Source of the DNA: a virus
Length of the DNA: 35,547 nt
Reading direction: 5' to 3' (one strand)
IMG/VR virus record: IMGVR_UViG_3300044993_000197
Coordinates: 1 to 35,547 of that record
Shown: positions 1 to 5,557 of the stretch, in pieces
How positions within the stretch are numbered: the stretch's first letter is position 1
Layout: the number at the start of each line of letters is the position of its first letter
Position numbers and translations under genes: made by a program
Notes under the pieces: model-generated
What the model saw: the letters and a program-made list of their open reading frames with translations, nothing else
The model's database searches: none
Told to the model about the DNA's origin: nothing

Positions 1-127
1 GCAGCATAAGCAGCATAAGCAGCATCAACAGCATCAGCATTAGCAGCATAAGCAGCAACAGCGGCAACATAAGCAGCATTAGCAGCAGCAGCAGTATAAG
101 CAGCATTAGCAGCATAAGCAGCATTAG
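1..127. repeat. Left copy of the 127-bp terminal identity
   Basis: These bases are identical to 35421-35547. A 127-bp exact overlap is the expected footprint of a de Bruijn graph assembly closing a circle at k=127. The coding frame of the Ala-rich gene also stays open when the ends are joined, so I read this as a circular or circularly permuted genome rather than a true terminal repeat. The overlap lies in low-complexity DNA, so the true repeat array could be longer than assembled. Confidence 0.9.
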
Positions 128-707
128 CAGCATAAGCAACAGCATAAGCAGCATCAACGGCAGCATAAGCAGCATTAGCAGCATCAGCATCAGCAACAGC
201 GGCAACAGCGGCAACAGCGGCAGCATCAGCATCAGCAACAGCGGCAACAGCGGCAACAGCGGCAGCATCAACACGCGCCTTTCTGAGCGCGGTTAAATCG
301 AAAACATCTTTGCGAAGTTCAATTAAGACGCCGTCAATAGCTTCCAAAACCCTTTTGTTTTTCGTGTTTGCTTTTGCGGATTCTACAATAAATATAAGCA
401 TAGGGATTTTGATTCTGCTTAAATCTGATCCAACATTGATTGCATCGAGAAATAAAAATGGAAAGTCCTTGGCCTCATCATTTGGCAACCCTTCAAAAAT
501 TCTATCCTCTAATCTGGCCAACCATTCAGGCACGCCAAGCTCTACCTCGTATGCCGCATGATTATTACTGTGGATCGTGCAACCAACCGCGCACCCCTTC
601 CCATTCTCCCAATACTTCCCTTTGATGATTTCATCGGCAGCTTGATGAGCTAAGACTCTGTCTAGATATTTTTGTTTAAGCTCTTGGTCATTATGAAATG
701 CTTTCAT
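1..707 (-). CDS. Ala-rich repeat protein, N-terminal part (continues at 35420-35327)
   Basis: This is the first 235 codons of a 266-residue protein interrupted by the window edge. After joining, the frame continues from 35420 to a TGA at 35327-35329. The ATG at 705-707 is preceded by GGAAGG at good spacing. Residues 1 to about 150 form a conserved globular-looking domain (start MKAFHND, then GKGCAVGCT, ELGVPEWLARLEDRIFEGLP, INVGSDL). About 95 residues follow made of Ala-Ala-Tyr, Ala-Ala-Asn, Ala-Ala-Asp and Ala-Val units, then a tail ending KLLELIRECK. It is paralogous to 881-1504, with matching domain and tail but a different Ala-rich spacer. Proteins of this design recur as uncharacterised proteins in phages and bacteria; no function is known to me. 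A long helical or fibrous spacer is inference. It overlaps the HTH gene downstream by ATGA, so the two are co-translated. Confidence 0.85.
   Translation of the reverse strand, partial: MKAFHNDQELKQKYLDRVLAHQAADEIIKGKYWENGKGCAVGCTIHSNNHAAYEVELGVPEWLARLEDRIFEGLPNDEAKDFPFLFLDAINVGSDLSRIKIPMLIFIVESAKANTKNKRVLEAIDGVLIELRKDVFDLTALRKARVDAAAVAAVAAVADADAAAVAAVAAVADADAANAAYAAVDAAYAVAYAANAAYAANAAYTAAAANAAYVAAVAAYAANADAVDAAYAAYA
181..264. repeat. Exact 42-bp tandem duplication
   Basis: Bases 181-222 and 223-264 are identical. The unit starts GCATCAGCATCAGCAACAGC and equals 14 codons of the Ala-rich gene, so the duplication is in frame. It is a recent expansion inside the hexamer array. Confidence 0.9.
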
Positions 708-844
708 TTGTTACCTTCCTTTCCAATCTTCGCAACCTGTGAAACCAAAAACTCCTCTAAAAAGTTATCTGCCTCTTCGAGGCTCCCAAAGGGCTCCCAG
801 CCAAACGGACGATTATTGGCCCAGTCACAGATTACCTATCTCAT
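704..844 (-). pseudogene. Small gene of 46 codons with an in-frame amber at codon 3
   Basis: Reading from ATG 842-844 gives Met-Arg-amber (TAG 836-838), then an open frame of 43 residues starting VICDWANNRPFGWEPFG and ending KIGKEGNK at TGA 704-706. The composition (Trp, Phe, Glu rich, no stops) looks like real protein, and the stop overlaps the ATG of the Ala-rich gene by ATGA, as in a working operon. An AAGGAT motif lies upstream of the ATG. No standard start codon lies between the amber and the well-conserved-looking part. It may be a nonsense-inactivated gene, use suppression or a non-standard start, or contain a sequencing error. Other genes here end in TAG, so general TAG recoding is unlikely. 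Confidence 0.55.
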
Positions 845-880
845 TTCTTTCTATCCTTTTTATTTATAAGTTCTTACCAT

Positions 881-1504
881 TCATTTACATTCGCGGATAA
901 GCTCAAGAAGCTTTTGGGAAATTTTTATGTAGCCCTTTCGTCTCGCAGCATAAAAAGCGGCAACAGAATAAGAAACAGCAGCATCAGAAGAAGCATGAGT
1001 GGCAGCAGCAGCAGCAGATAAAGCGGCTTCAGAAAAATAATAAGCAGAAGCAGCTGAAGCATAAGCATCAGCGGCCTTTTTTAGTGCAGAATAATCAATA
1101 TCTTCTCTTTTAAGCTCAAGCAGCAAATTATCCATCGCTAAAAGTGTCTTTTTATTTCTAAAAAGAGACCTTGACGACTCAATAATAAAAATTAAAAAAG
1201 GAATCCTAATCTTATTTAAATCAGCCCCTACGTTAATAGCCTCTAAAAATTCTAAAGGCCAACGCTTCGCTCTTTCGTTAGGCAACCCTTCAAAAATCCT
1301 ATCCTTTAAGTGCGCCAACCACTCTGGCACCCCAAGCTCTGACTCGTATCTCGAATGCTTGGTTTTGTGAATCGTACACCAAATTGCACAGCCTTTCCCA
1401 TTTTTCAAATAATTATTTTTTACTATCTCATCAGCATCAGCGTGCTTTCTTACTCGTGCCAAGTACTTGGATTTTATTTTTTCATCATTATGAAATGCTC
1501 TCAC
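881..1504 (-). CDS. Ala-rich repeat protein, second paralogue
   Basis: This 207-residue protein shares the design of the junction-spanning gene. It has an N-terminal domain with RAFHND, NGKGCAIWCT, ELGVPEWLAHLKDRIFEGLP and INVGADL, then a short Ala/Ser-rich stretch (about residues 145-185), then the same tail KLLELIRECK. The spacer is much shorter and less regular than in its paralogue. I chose GTG 1502-1504 because it aligns with the paralogue's start and has AAAGGG eight bases upstream; an earlier TTG at 1520-1522 is in frame but worse placed. It follows the small membrane gene 1510-1653 by five bases, so they are probably co-expressed. Function unknown; membership of a widespread uncharacterised phage family is from memory. 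Confidence 0.85.
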   Translation of the reverse strand: MRAFHNDEKIKSKYLARVRKHADADEIVKNNYLKNGKGCAIWCTIHKTKHSRYESELGVPEWLAHLKDRIFEGLPNERAKRWPLEFLEAINVGADLNKIRIPFLIFIIESSRSLFRNKKTLLAMDNLLLELKREDIDYSALKKAADAYASAASAYYFSEAALSAAAAATHASSDAAVSYSVAAFYAARRKGYIKISQKLLELIRECK

Positions 1505-1509
1505 TACTT

Positions 1510-1653
1510 TTACCCTTTCCAATCCTCATACTTCTTTCGATCCTCAAAAATCCTCATATCATCATCTTGAGAATTTATAAGAAAAACCCCGTGCAAAATG
1601 TAGCCGATAAAAACTCCGACAGATACCAAGATCCAGCCAATTAAAAAAGTCAT
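1510..1653 (-). CDS. Small single-pass membrane protein
   Basis: This 47-residue gene starts at ATG 1651-1653 with a strong GAGAGG five bases upstream. Residues 3-25 are a hydrophobic segment (FLIGWILVSVGVFIGYILHG). A charged tail with DDD and EDRKKYEDW follows, so the protein is probably anchored in the inner membrane with a short charged end. It sits between the methyltransferase and the Ala-rich gene. The DNA for its tail (1519-1546) is repeated exactly at 35044-35071, where a truncated copy of the same peptide is found. Function unknown. Confidence 0.6.
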   Translation of the reverse strand: MTFLIGWILVSVGVFIGYILHGVFLINSQDDDMRIFEDRKKYEDWKG

Positions 1654-1691
1654 CCAACCCTCTCTTTCAAAGCCTTCATTACTTACTCACC

Positions 1692-2426
1692 TTACTTTAG
1701 GTGCTTGAGTTGTTCTAATCCCATTAGTCTTTCAAAAGCGATTTTCGCTTGGAGCGGAACCACAGCATTGCCCAGTCCTTTAATTCTGTCCATTGGCACC
1801 GGTAGCCCATTATCTTTTCGAGGAAATTTACGGAGATCATCTTTCCAGTTTTTTGATAAATATGAATAGAAATTCTTGCGGTGCGACGACCGTGTGCGTT
1901 TTTCGTGTTCCAATCCTTCCATGCCGAAGCGTCGAGAGTGGGCAAGAAGGAACCATCGTTTACGAATGTGTGGGGCACCAATTTCTGCGGCTGATACAAT
2001 CGTCCATCGACAATCATACCCGAGATAGGTAAGTGTTTGCACGATACTGTTGAGGCCACGAGTTCTAATTGCTGGGACGTTTTCGAGAAATATAAATCTT
2101 GGGTTTGTTTCTTCGACAAGCCTTGCGATGTGGAAGAAAAGGCCGCTGCGCTCGCCGCCCAAGCCGATTCCATTTCCTGCAACACTGATGTCCTGACATG
2201 GGAATCCGCCATAGATGATGTCGATTCCACTGGGTAGCATTCCCCCTGTAAGCGATGCAACGTCGATCCAGATTGGTGCTCTTGGCAATTCACCATCAGA
2301 CATTCTCGACAACAGCACAGATTGAGCGTATCTGTCTCGCTCACAATATGCGATAGGCTTAACCCACTCACTGAGTGCGAGCGTGATCCCGCCAATTCCG
2401 CTAAATAGATCCAAGCCATTTAACAT
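1692..2426 (-). CDS. Cytosine-5 DNA methyltransferase (orphan)
   Basis: This enzyme transfers a methyl group from S-adenosylmethionine to C5 of cytosine in a target sequence. All landmark motifs are present in 244 residues: motif I DLFSGIGG (6-13), motif IV GGFPCQDIS with catalytic Cys77, motif VI ENV (115-117) and motif X GLGNAVVP (217-224). The region between motifs VIII and IX is short (about 165-210), so the target-recognition part is small, as often in phage enzymes. ATG 2424-2426 is preferred over GTG 2430-2432 because GAGG lies five bases before the ATG. No restriction enzyme gene is nearby. A likely role is protecting phage DNA from host restriction, or regulation; the target site cannot be read from sequence. 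Confidence 0.93.
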   Translation of the reverse strand: MLNGLDLFSGIGGITLALSEWVKPIAYCERDRYAQSVLLSRMSDGELPRAPIWIDVASLTGGMLPSGIDIIYGGFPCQDISVAGNGIGLGGERSGLFFHIARLVEETNPRFIFLENVPAIRTRGLNSIVQTLTYLGYDCRWTIVSAAEIGAPHIRKRWFLLAHSRRFGMEGLEHEKRTRSSHRKNFYSYLSKNWKDDLRKFPRKDNGLPVPMDRIKGLGNAVVPLQAKIAFERLMGLEQLKHLK

Positions 2427-2449
2427 TTCCACCTCGCATCCTTAATTAC

Positions 2450-2749
2450 TTACTCACCTTTCGTTGGCTGTTCATCGAACAGAAACCTAACACTTTCAAG
2501 GTTACCTAAAATATTGCTTATTTCTGTTGATGTTATCGTTTCTATTATTGCCGCCTTACGTTCTTCGACTTTATTGTTAATTAAATCTTGAATCTCGATA
2601 TTCAAAGAATTACCGCAGTCATGTGCATTCATTTCTTTATGTTCATCGTTAAAATATTCACTAATCATTAGCAATAACTTGCGCTTATTGTCCTGGTATA
2701 TTTTTTCAGCCCTTTTAGAAATTAACTTTTCAAAATCACTCTTATTCAT
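2450..2749 (-). CDS. Hypothetical helical protein
   Basis: This 99-residue protein is rich in Lys, Glu, Ile and Leu and is predicted by eye to be mostly helical, with no signal, membrane segment or recognised motif. Its ATG overlaps the end of the upstream gene 2742-3098 by eight bases, indicating translational coupling. It lies between a recombinase block and the methyltransferase. The 16 bases around its stop (2445-2460) recur at the methyltransferase stop (1678-1693). I do not recognise the family. Confidence 0.7.
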   Translation of the reverse strand: MNKSDFEKLISKRAEKIYQDNKRKLLLMISEYFNDEHKEMNAHDCGNSLNIEIQDLINNKVEERKAAIIETITSTEISNILGNLESVRFLFDEQPTKGE

Positions 2750-3098
2750 GTTTCACTTTCTCCATCGCATCCTGAATGATGTCTCGATATTTATTAAGCG
2801 TGTCGAATACAATTATTTTCATCTCATCCCTATTCGATGTAATTACAACCTGCCTCAAAGCGGTAGCAAGCTCGATAAGAGCAGCACTCAATTCTTTTAT
2901 TTTGGCCGCTTGATGCATAATTCCAGTTGCAGAGTCGGAAACAGCAATGATTGCTTTTAATCTGTCAATCTCTTTCGCGAAATAGTCTCGGGCGAAATTA
3001 CAGCCCTCAATATAAGATTTCTCAATATCACAGTCACCGCCATAATCTCGCCTGTGTTTCTTTGCTGCCTCATCTCGAAGCTCTTCAAATGTTTTCAT
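2742..3098 (-). CDS. Hypothetical phage protein
   Basis: This 118-residue protein starts one base after the recombinase stop. Its N-terminus (MKTFEELRDEAAKKHRRDYG, then IEGCNFARDYF) has the look of small uncharacterised phage proteins in early accessory blocks. The middle (about 45-75) is Ala/Ile/Leu rich and probably forms a coiled helix. There are three cysteines or fewer and no metal-binding pattern. It appears co-transcribed with the recombinase upstream and 2450-2749 downstream. Function unknown. Confidence 0.75.
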   Translation of the reverse strand: MKTFEELRDEAAKKHRRDYGGDCDIEKSYIEGCNFARDYFAKEIDRLKAIIAVSDSATGIMHQAAKIKELSAALIELATALRQVVITSNRDEMKIIVFDTLNKYRDIIQDAMEKVKHE

Positions 3099-3099
3099 C

Positions 3100-3699
3100 T
3101 TATCGCCCGCCCCTCTCTCTTAACCCCAACTTCAGCATCTCCCTGTTAAGCCTCGCCGCAGAAATACCCAGCGCTTTTGAAATGTCCAAATATCTCATCC
3201 CACTCTCACGCATCCTCTTCGCCTCATCAATCAGCTCTGGCGGCAAATATCGAGAAGGCCTACCCAATACCCGCCCCTTTCGCTTTAACTCCGTCAACGC
3301 CGCCCTAGTACGCTCAGAAATCATCTCGCGCTCAAACTGCGCAAATACAGCGAGCATCTGCATCTGAAGCCTTCCAATAGGAGTTGACATGTCAATCATT
3401 TCCGTCACCGACACAAAATCACAACCCCACTTGGATAAATCATTCAATAAATGAATCGTGTCGCTCACTGAGCGCGAAAACCGATCAAGCTTAAACACAA
3501 TAAATCGCGAATACTCACGACGCTTCACCCTTGAAAGCAACGACTTAAACACAGGCCTATCAATCGAGCCGCCAGACTCCTTCTCGTGAAAAATATCAAA
3601 CTCCAAATTGTTGATCTCACAATACCTGCGACATACCTCAACCTGCGCATCAACCGACTGCTCCTCAGTGGAAACTCGAACATAAATGCAAGCCTTCAC
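3100..3699 (-). CDS. Serine recombinase, resolvase/invertase class
   Basis: This enzyme cuts and rejoins DNA through a 5'-phosphoserine intermediate. The 199-residue length is that of small resolvases and invertases, not large serine integrases. The catalytic serine is in YVRVSTEEQ (Ser10), with LDRFSRS (71-77), QMLAVFAQFEREMISERT (the dimer helix, about 113-131) and a C-terminal helix-turn-helix (about 150-195) preceded by GRPSRY. The start is GTG 3697-3699 with GAGG five bases upstream. It directly follows the small regulator 3708-3884. Possible roles are multimer resolution of a circular genome, inversion of a tail-gene segment, or integration. I saw no invertible segment flanked by inverted repeats, so resolution is my favoured inference. 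Confidence 0.93.
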   Translation of the reverse strand: MKACIYVRVSTEEQSVDAQVEVCRRYCEINNLEFDIFHEKESGGSIDRPVFKSLLSRVKRREYSRFIVFKLDRFSRSVSDTIHLLNDLSKWGCDFVSVTEMIDMSTPIGRLQMQMLAVFAQFEREMISERTRAALTELKRKGRVLGRPSRYLPPELIDEAKRMRESGMRYLDISKALGISAARLNREMLKLGLRERGGR

Positions 3700-3707
3700 A
3701 CAAACCT

Positions 3708-3884
3708 CTATTTTAAATTCTCTGCAATCGTCATCAAATACTTGGCCGCCGTCTTGTTGATCTCTATTCCATTCCTCTCCAACTTCTCCACAACATCCAT
3801 CGGCAACCTAAATCCTATCATCTTCTGCTTAATACCTCGGCGCTTCCTTTTGACAATAACTAAATCAGAAACATTTTTTTTCAT
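3708..3884 (-). CDS. Small ribbon-helix-helix-like DNA-binding protein
   Basis: This 58-residue protein has a basic N-terminus (VKRKRRGIKQK) followed by IGFRLPMDVVEKLERNGIEI and a C-terminal helix. This is the beta strand, helix, turn, helix pattern of CopG/Arc-type repressors. ATG 3882-3884 is chosen over GTG 3888-3890 because GAGG lies five bases before the ATG. It is first in the operon with the recombinase and has a palindromic AT-rich operator candidate at 3898-3914 over its own promoter, so autoregulation is likely. Family assignment rests on pattern only. An antitoxin role is less likely because no toxin partner is seen. Confidence 0.65.
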   Translation of the reverse strand: MKKNVSDLVIVKRKRRGIKQKMIGFRLPMDVVEKLERNGIEINKTAAKYLMTIAENLK

Positions 3885-3897
3885 AATCACCTCGCTA

Positions 3898-3933
3898 TAA
3901 CATCATGTTAACATACTAGCATACACTTAGCAA
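3898..3933 (-). promoter_or_regulatory. Promoter with overlapping palindromic operators
   Basis: On the minus strand TTGCTA (3928-3933), a 17-base spacer and TAACAT (3905-3910) form a plausible sigma70 promoter for the regulator-recombinase operon. The -10 lies inside two overlapping palindromes: TAACATCATGTTA (3898-3910, centre 3904) and ATGTTAACAT (3905-3914). They share AACAT half-sites, the arrangement expected for dimers of a ribbon-helix-helix repressor. Confidence 0.55.
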
Positions 3934-4293
3934 GGGGGGAGGGAAATGTAAAGGGAATTTACTTTTTTCGCATCCGAAGGGGGGTGCCCCCCCTTTTTTC
4001 TTTTTTAAAAAAAGAACAAAAAATACCAAGCCCATGCTATGGCATGGTGCCCATAGCAATATATGTTTGGGTCCATATCTCAAGAATTAAAGAATTAAGG
4101 CTCGGAATATTCGCGCCTACTCGCCAGCTCGCGGCCAGGACTGCGAAAGGCCGCGCGAGATGAATATATGATTTACGACGAAAACGACCATATATGAAAT
4201 AAGACCGAGAGGCAAAGCAAGGTATTGAAAAATAAATTCAGCCGTGGGCTTCTCAGCCCTGGTCGCGAGACATAAATTTCATTTAATTTGAGA
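3934..4293. other. Intergenic control region without a gene
   Basis: No coding frame is convincing here. It holds the G/C hairpin at 3977-3999, two mutually exclusive hairpins at 4032-4057 (CCATGC/GCATGG at 4032-4037 and 4042-4047 against GCTATGG/CCATAGC at 4036-4042 and 4051-4057), a GC-rich patch at about 4115-4160, and a small hairpin GGGCT/AGCCC (4246-4250 with 4255-4259). It separates the minus-strand recombinase operon from the plus-strand gene at 4378. Confidence 0.5.
3977..3999 (+). terminator. G/C-run hairpin followed by T-tract
   Basis: Six G (3979-3984), TG, seven C (3987-3993) and six T (3994-3999) form a textbook intrinsic terminator shape on the plus strand. No plus-strand gene lies immediately upstream; it would stop readthrough antisense to the recombinase operon. 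Such long G/C runs are also hard to sequence, so run length is uncertain. Confidence 0.5.
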
Positions 4294-4348
4294 CGGCGAA
4301 TAAAAATGTTTAAGTTTTGTTGACATTCGCCGATAAGTAAGCTATCTT
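4294..4348 (+). promoter_or_regulatory. Strong sigma70 promoter with inverted repeat
   Basis: TTGACA (4320-4325), exactly 17 bases, then TATCTT (4343-4348) precede the gene at 4378. An exact 8-bp inverted repeat, CGGCGAAT (4294-4301) and ATTCGCCG (4325-4332), brackets the -35 box. One arm lies in the spacer, so a bound repressor or activator is plausible. Confidence 0.7.
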
Positions 4349-4377
4349 AAGAGTAACACATATCAAAGGAGTAAGAG

Positions 4378-4611
4378 ATGAAAACAGTAAATTCATTAAA
4401 TGAAGCAATAAAATTGTCTATCAGCACAAAAAAGCAACAACAAAGATCTGCTAACTTTAAAATAAAAGTCATGAATGAATATTGGAATGTTCACGAAGTT
4501 TCAATATGTGAAAGGGATATCCTTTGTTATTGTGACAAGGGGTCAGCATCATTCTTAGTTGATAGCTATGGCGACAAACACCTTGCTGAACTTTTTGACT
4601 GGGAAGTGTAA
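4378..4611 (+). CDS. Small hypothetical early protein
   Basis: This 77-residue protein has an excellent ribosome site (AAAGGAG, six bases before ATG) and a strong promoter 30 bases further up, so expression should be high and early. The N-terminal third is polar (Lys/Gln/Ser rich). The rest contains WNVHEVSICERDILCYC and ends LFDWEV. There are three cysteines close together but no zinc-finger spacing. No membrane segment. It is one of only two genes on the plus strand in this control region. I do not recognise it; a small inhibitor of a host protein is a common role for such genes but is inference. Confidence 0.75.
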   Translation: MKTVNSLNEAIKLSISTKKQQQRSANFKIKVMNEYWNVHEVSICERDILCYCDKGSASFLVDSYGDKHLAELFDWEV

Positions 4612-4612
4612 A

Positions 4613-4658
4613 GAGTCGTGGCCTCAGAGAGCTAAAATGCCTAGATCTGAGACGACTC
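4613..4658 (+). other. Long bulged hairpin directly after the 4378 gene
   Basis: GAGTCGT (4613-4619) pairs with ACGACTC (4652-4658), and CTCAGA (4623-4628) pairs with TCTGAG (4646-4651). This gives 13 base pairs with a 3-base bulge and a 17-base loop. It begins two bases after the stop codon. There is no T-tract, so it is more likely an RNA stability or regulatory element than an intrinsic terminator. Confidence 0.55.
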
Positions 4659-4706
4659 CGTATCAATAAAGTATTGTTGAGATGGAATTTATTGAGAGCG
4701 GAGTTT

Positions 4707-4737
4707 CGCGCGTTTATATGGGCGTGGCCGCGGGTTT
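4707..4737. repeat. GC-rich 31-bp repeat, copy 1
   Basis: The copy starts CGCGCGTTTATATGGGCGTG and ends GGCCGCGGGTTT. It is identical to the copy at 5375-5405. A partial unit (GTTTATATGGG) follows immediately at 4734-4744. It is strikingly GC-rich compared with flanking DNA. Confidence 0.85.
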
Positions 4738-4804
4738 ATATGGGAATGCGGATGAAATACAAAAACGGGCTTTTTAAAAAAAGGCTAACAAAGGAGTGAA
4801 AAAA

Positions 4805-5011
4805 ATGAAAAAAGCTATTTTATTCATAATCATAGGATTAAATATCGGATGCGAGTCCATGGGCGAGTATCAATACATCCACAATCAAGAAGCCTGGGAC
4901 AATTACATGAGATTTATTTCGCCCGAGCCACAAAAAAAACCTACGACGTGTGAATCAACCCCGCAATTTATTTATGGTAAATTTAACGGCTACAAAACAG
5001 TTTGTCGCTAG
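4805..5011 (+). CDS. Small putative lipoprotein
   Basis: This 68-residue protein starts MKKAILFIIIGLNIGCESMG, a short basic start, hydrophobic core and a Gly-Cys at residues 15-16 that could be a lipobox, although Asn at -3 is atypical. The mature part is polar with Trp, Tyr and Pro and two more cysteines. ATG 4805-4807 has AGGAG eight bases upstream; GTG 4796-4798 would leave no spacing. Its stop TAG overlaps that of the convergent gene 5008-5298, within the palindrome GTCGCTAGCGAC (5004-5015), and a terminator follows at 5030-5066. Possible roles are superinfection exclusion or envelope modification (inference). Confidence 0.65.
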   Translation: MKKAILFIIIGLNIGCESMGEYQYIHNQEAWDNYMRFISPEPQKKPTTCESTPQFIYGKFNGYKTVCR

Positions 5012-5298
5012 CGACGCCTATTGTACCGTCGATAGCCCATCTCCTCGGGACTTGGGCTATCGTTTTCTGTGGCGGGGTACCTATCTCGATATTTCATCTC
5101 AATTTCGAGCTGGCGCCGCATCAGTTCTTCATCGCTTAAGGGGGTTTTTATGGGTGAGAAGCCACTGCCAATCTTAGCGCGCATAGCTCGAGCTGCTTTC
5201 GCTCGGTTGCGTTTGATTTCTGCTTCTGCCCTTGCTGCCATTGGCTTGAAGCCTTCTAGCATAAGCGCCCAGGGCGAGGGGTCTTCGGTTTCATCCAT
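5008..5298 (-). CDS. Hypothetical basic protein
   Basis: This 96-residue protein is rich in Arg, Ala and Glu (AARAEAEIKRNRAKAARAMR, about residues 21-40) and ends YRRYNRRR. It probably has a long charged helix and could bind nucleic acid, but no family is recognised. It is convergent with the lipoprotein gene. The ribosome site is weak (AGG about nine bases from the ATG). An opposite-strand frame covers most of the same DNA but reads as low-quality hydrophobic sequence, so I favour this strand. Confidence 0.55.
   Translation of the reverse strand: MDETEDPSPWALMLEGFKPMAARAEAEIKRNRAKAARAMRAKIGSGFSPIKTPLSDEELMRRQLEIEMKYRDRYPATENDSPSPEEMGYRRYNRRR
5030..5066 (+). terminator. Intrinsic terminator for the lipoprotein gene
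   Basis: CGATAGCCC (5030-5038) and GGGCTATCG (5054-5062) form a perfect 9-bp stem with a 15-base loop, followed by TTTT. It lies 18 bases after the plus-strand stop and inside the 3' end of the opposing gene. Confidence 0.65.
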
Positions 5299-5374
5299 AT
5301 TTAAAGCCTATGCTATCTTTTCAGAAATTGTAAAGGCCAGTCTGATCTGGTTTTCACCTCTCAAATATTTTTCA

Positions 5375-5405
5375 CGCGCGTTTATATGGGCGTGGCCGCG
5401 GGTTT
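5375..5405. repeat. GC-rich 31-bp repeat, copy 2
   Basis: Identical in all 31 bases to 4707-4737 and in the same orientation. It lies in the non-coding stretch upstream of the 5008-5298 gene. Confidence 0.85.
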
Positions 5406-5557
5406 TTCGGCCATTATTCAAATTATTATTTTGGTGGATGATCCTCATTGGCCAACCGGACGATTTCGTTTTTGGCTTATTTTTGGCTATTAAAATGATT
5501 TTATTTGGCTCGATATAATTATCCCTATTTGGCGCGTCTTGCGATCTGGCGGTCTTT

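Larger units (their letters stand above)
1..270. repeat. GCA-based hexamer array encoding the Ala-rich spacer
   Basis: The plus strand is built from GCAGCATAA, GCAGCATTA, GCAGCATCA and GCAACAGCG units in threefold phase. The array continues across the junction into 35391-35547. All length changes by whole triplets would keep the minus-strand reading frame, so slippage would change the spacer length without breaking the protein. Confidence 0.85.

Noticed and set aside
1-270. CRISPR array or tRNA-like cluster in the repetitive ends
   Set aside because: The repeats are triplet-phased without unique spacers and are fully explained as coding DNA for an Ala-rich protein.
836-838. Genome-wide recoding of TAG to an amino acid, suggested by the amber in the small gene
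   Set aside because: TAG is the natural terminator at 5009-5011, 15712, 23700 and 25341, with no long conserved extension beyond.
1724-2419. 231-codon frame overlapping the methyltransferase
   Set aside because: It is a same-strand shadow in another frame. The methyltransferase has all family motifs.
3100-3699. Large serine integrase
   Set aside because: At 199 residues it lacks the long C-terminal recombinase and zinc-ribbon domains of integrases.
5069-5518. 149-codon plus-strand frame with hydrophobic C-terminus
   Set aside because: It lacks a ribosome site, runs through a GC-rich repeat copy and overlaps the more protein-like minus gene 5008-5298.
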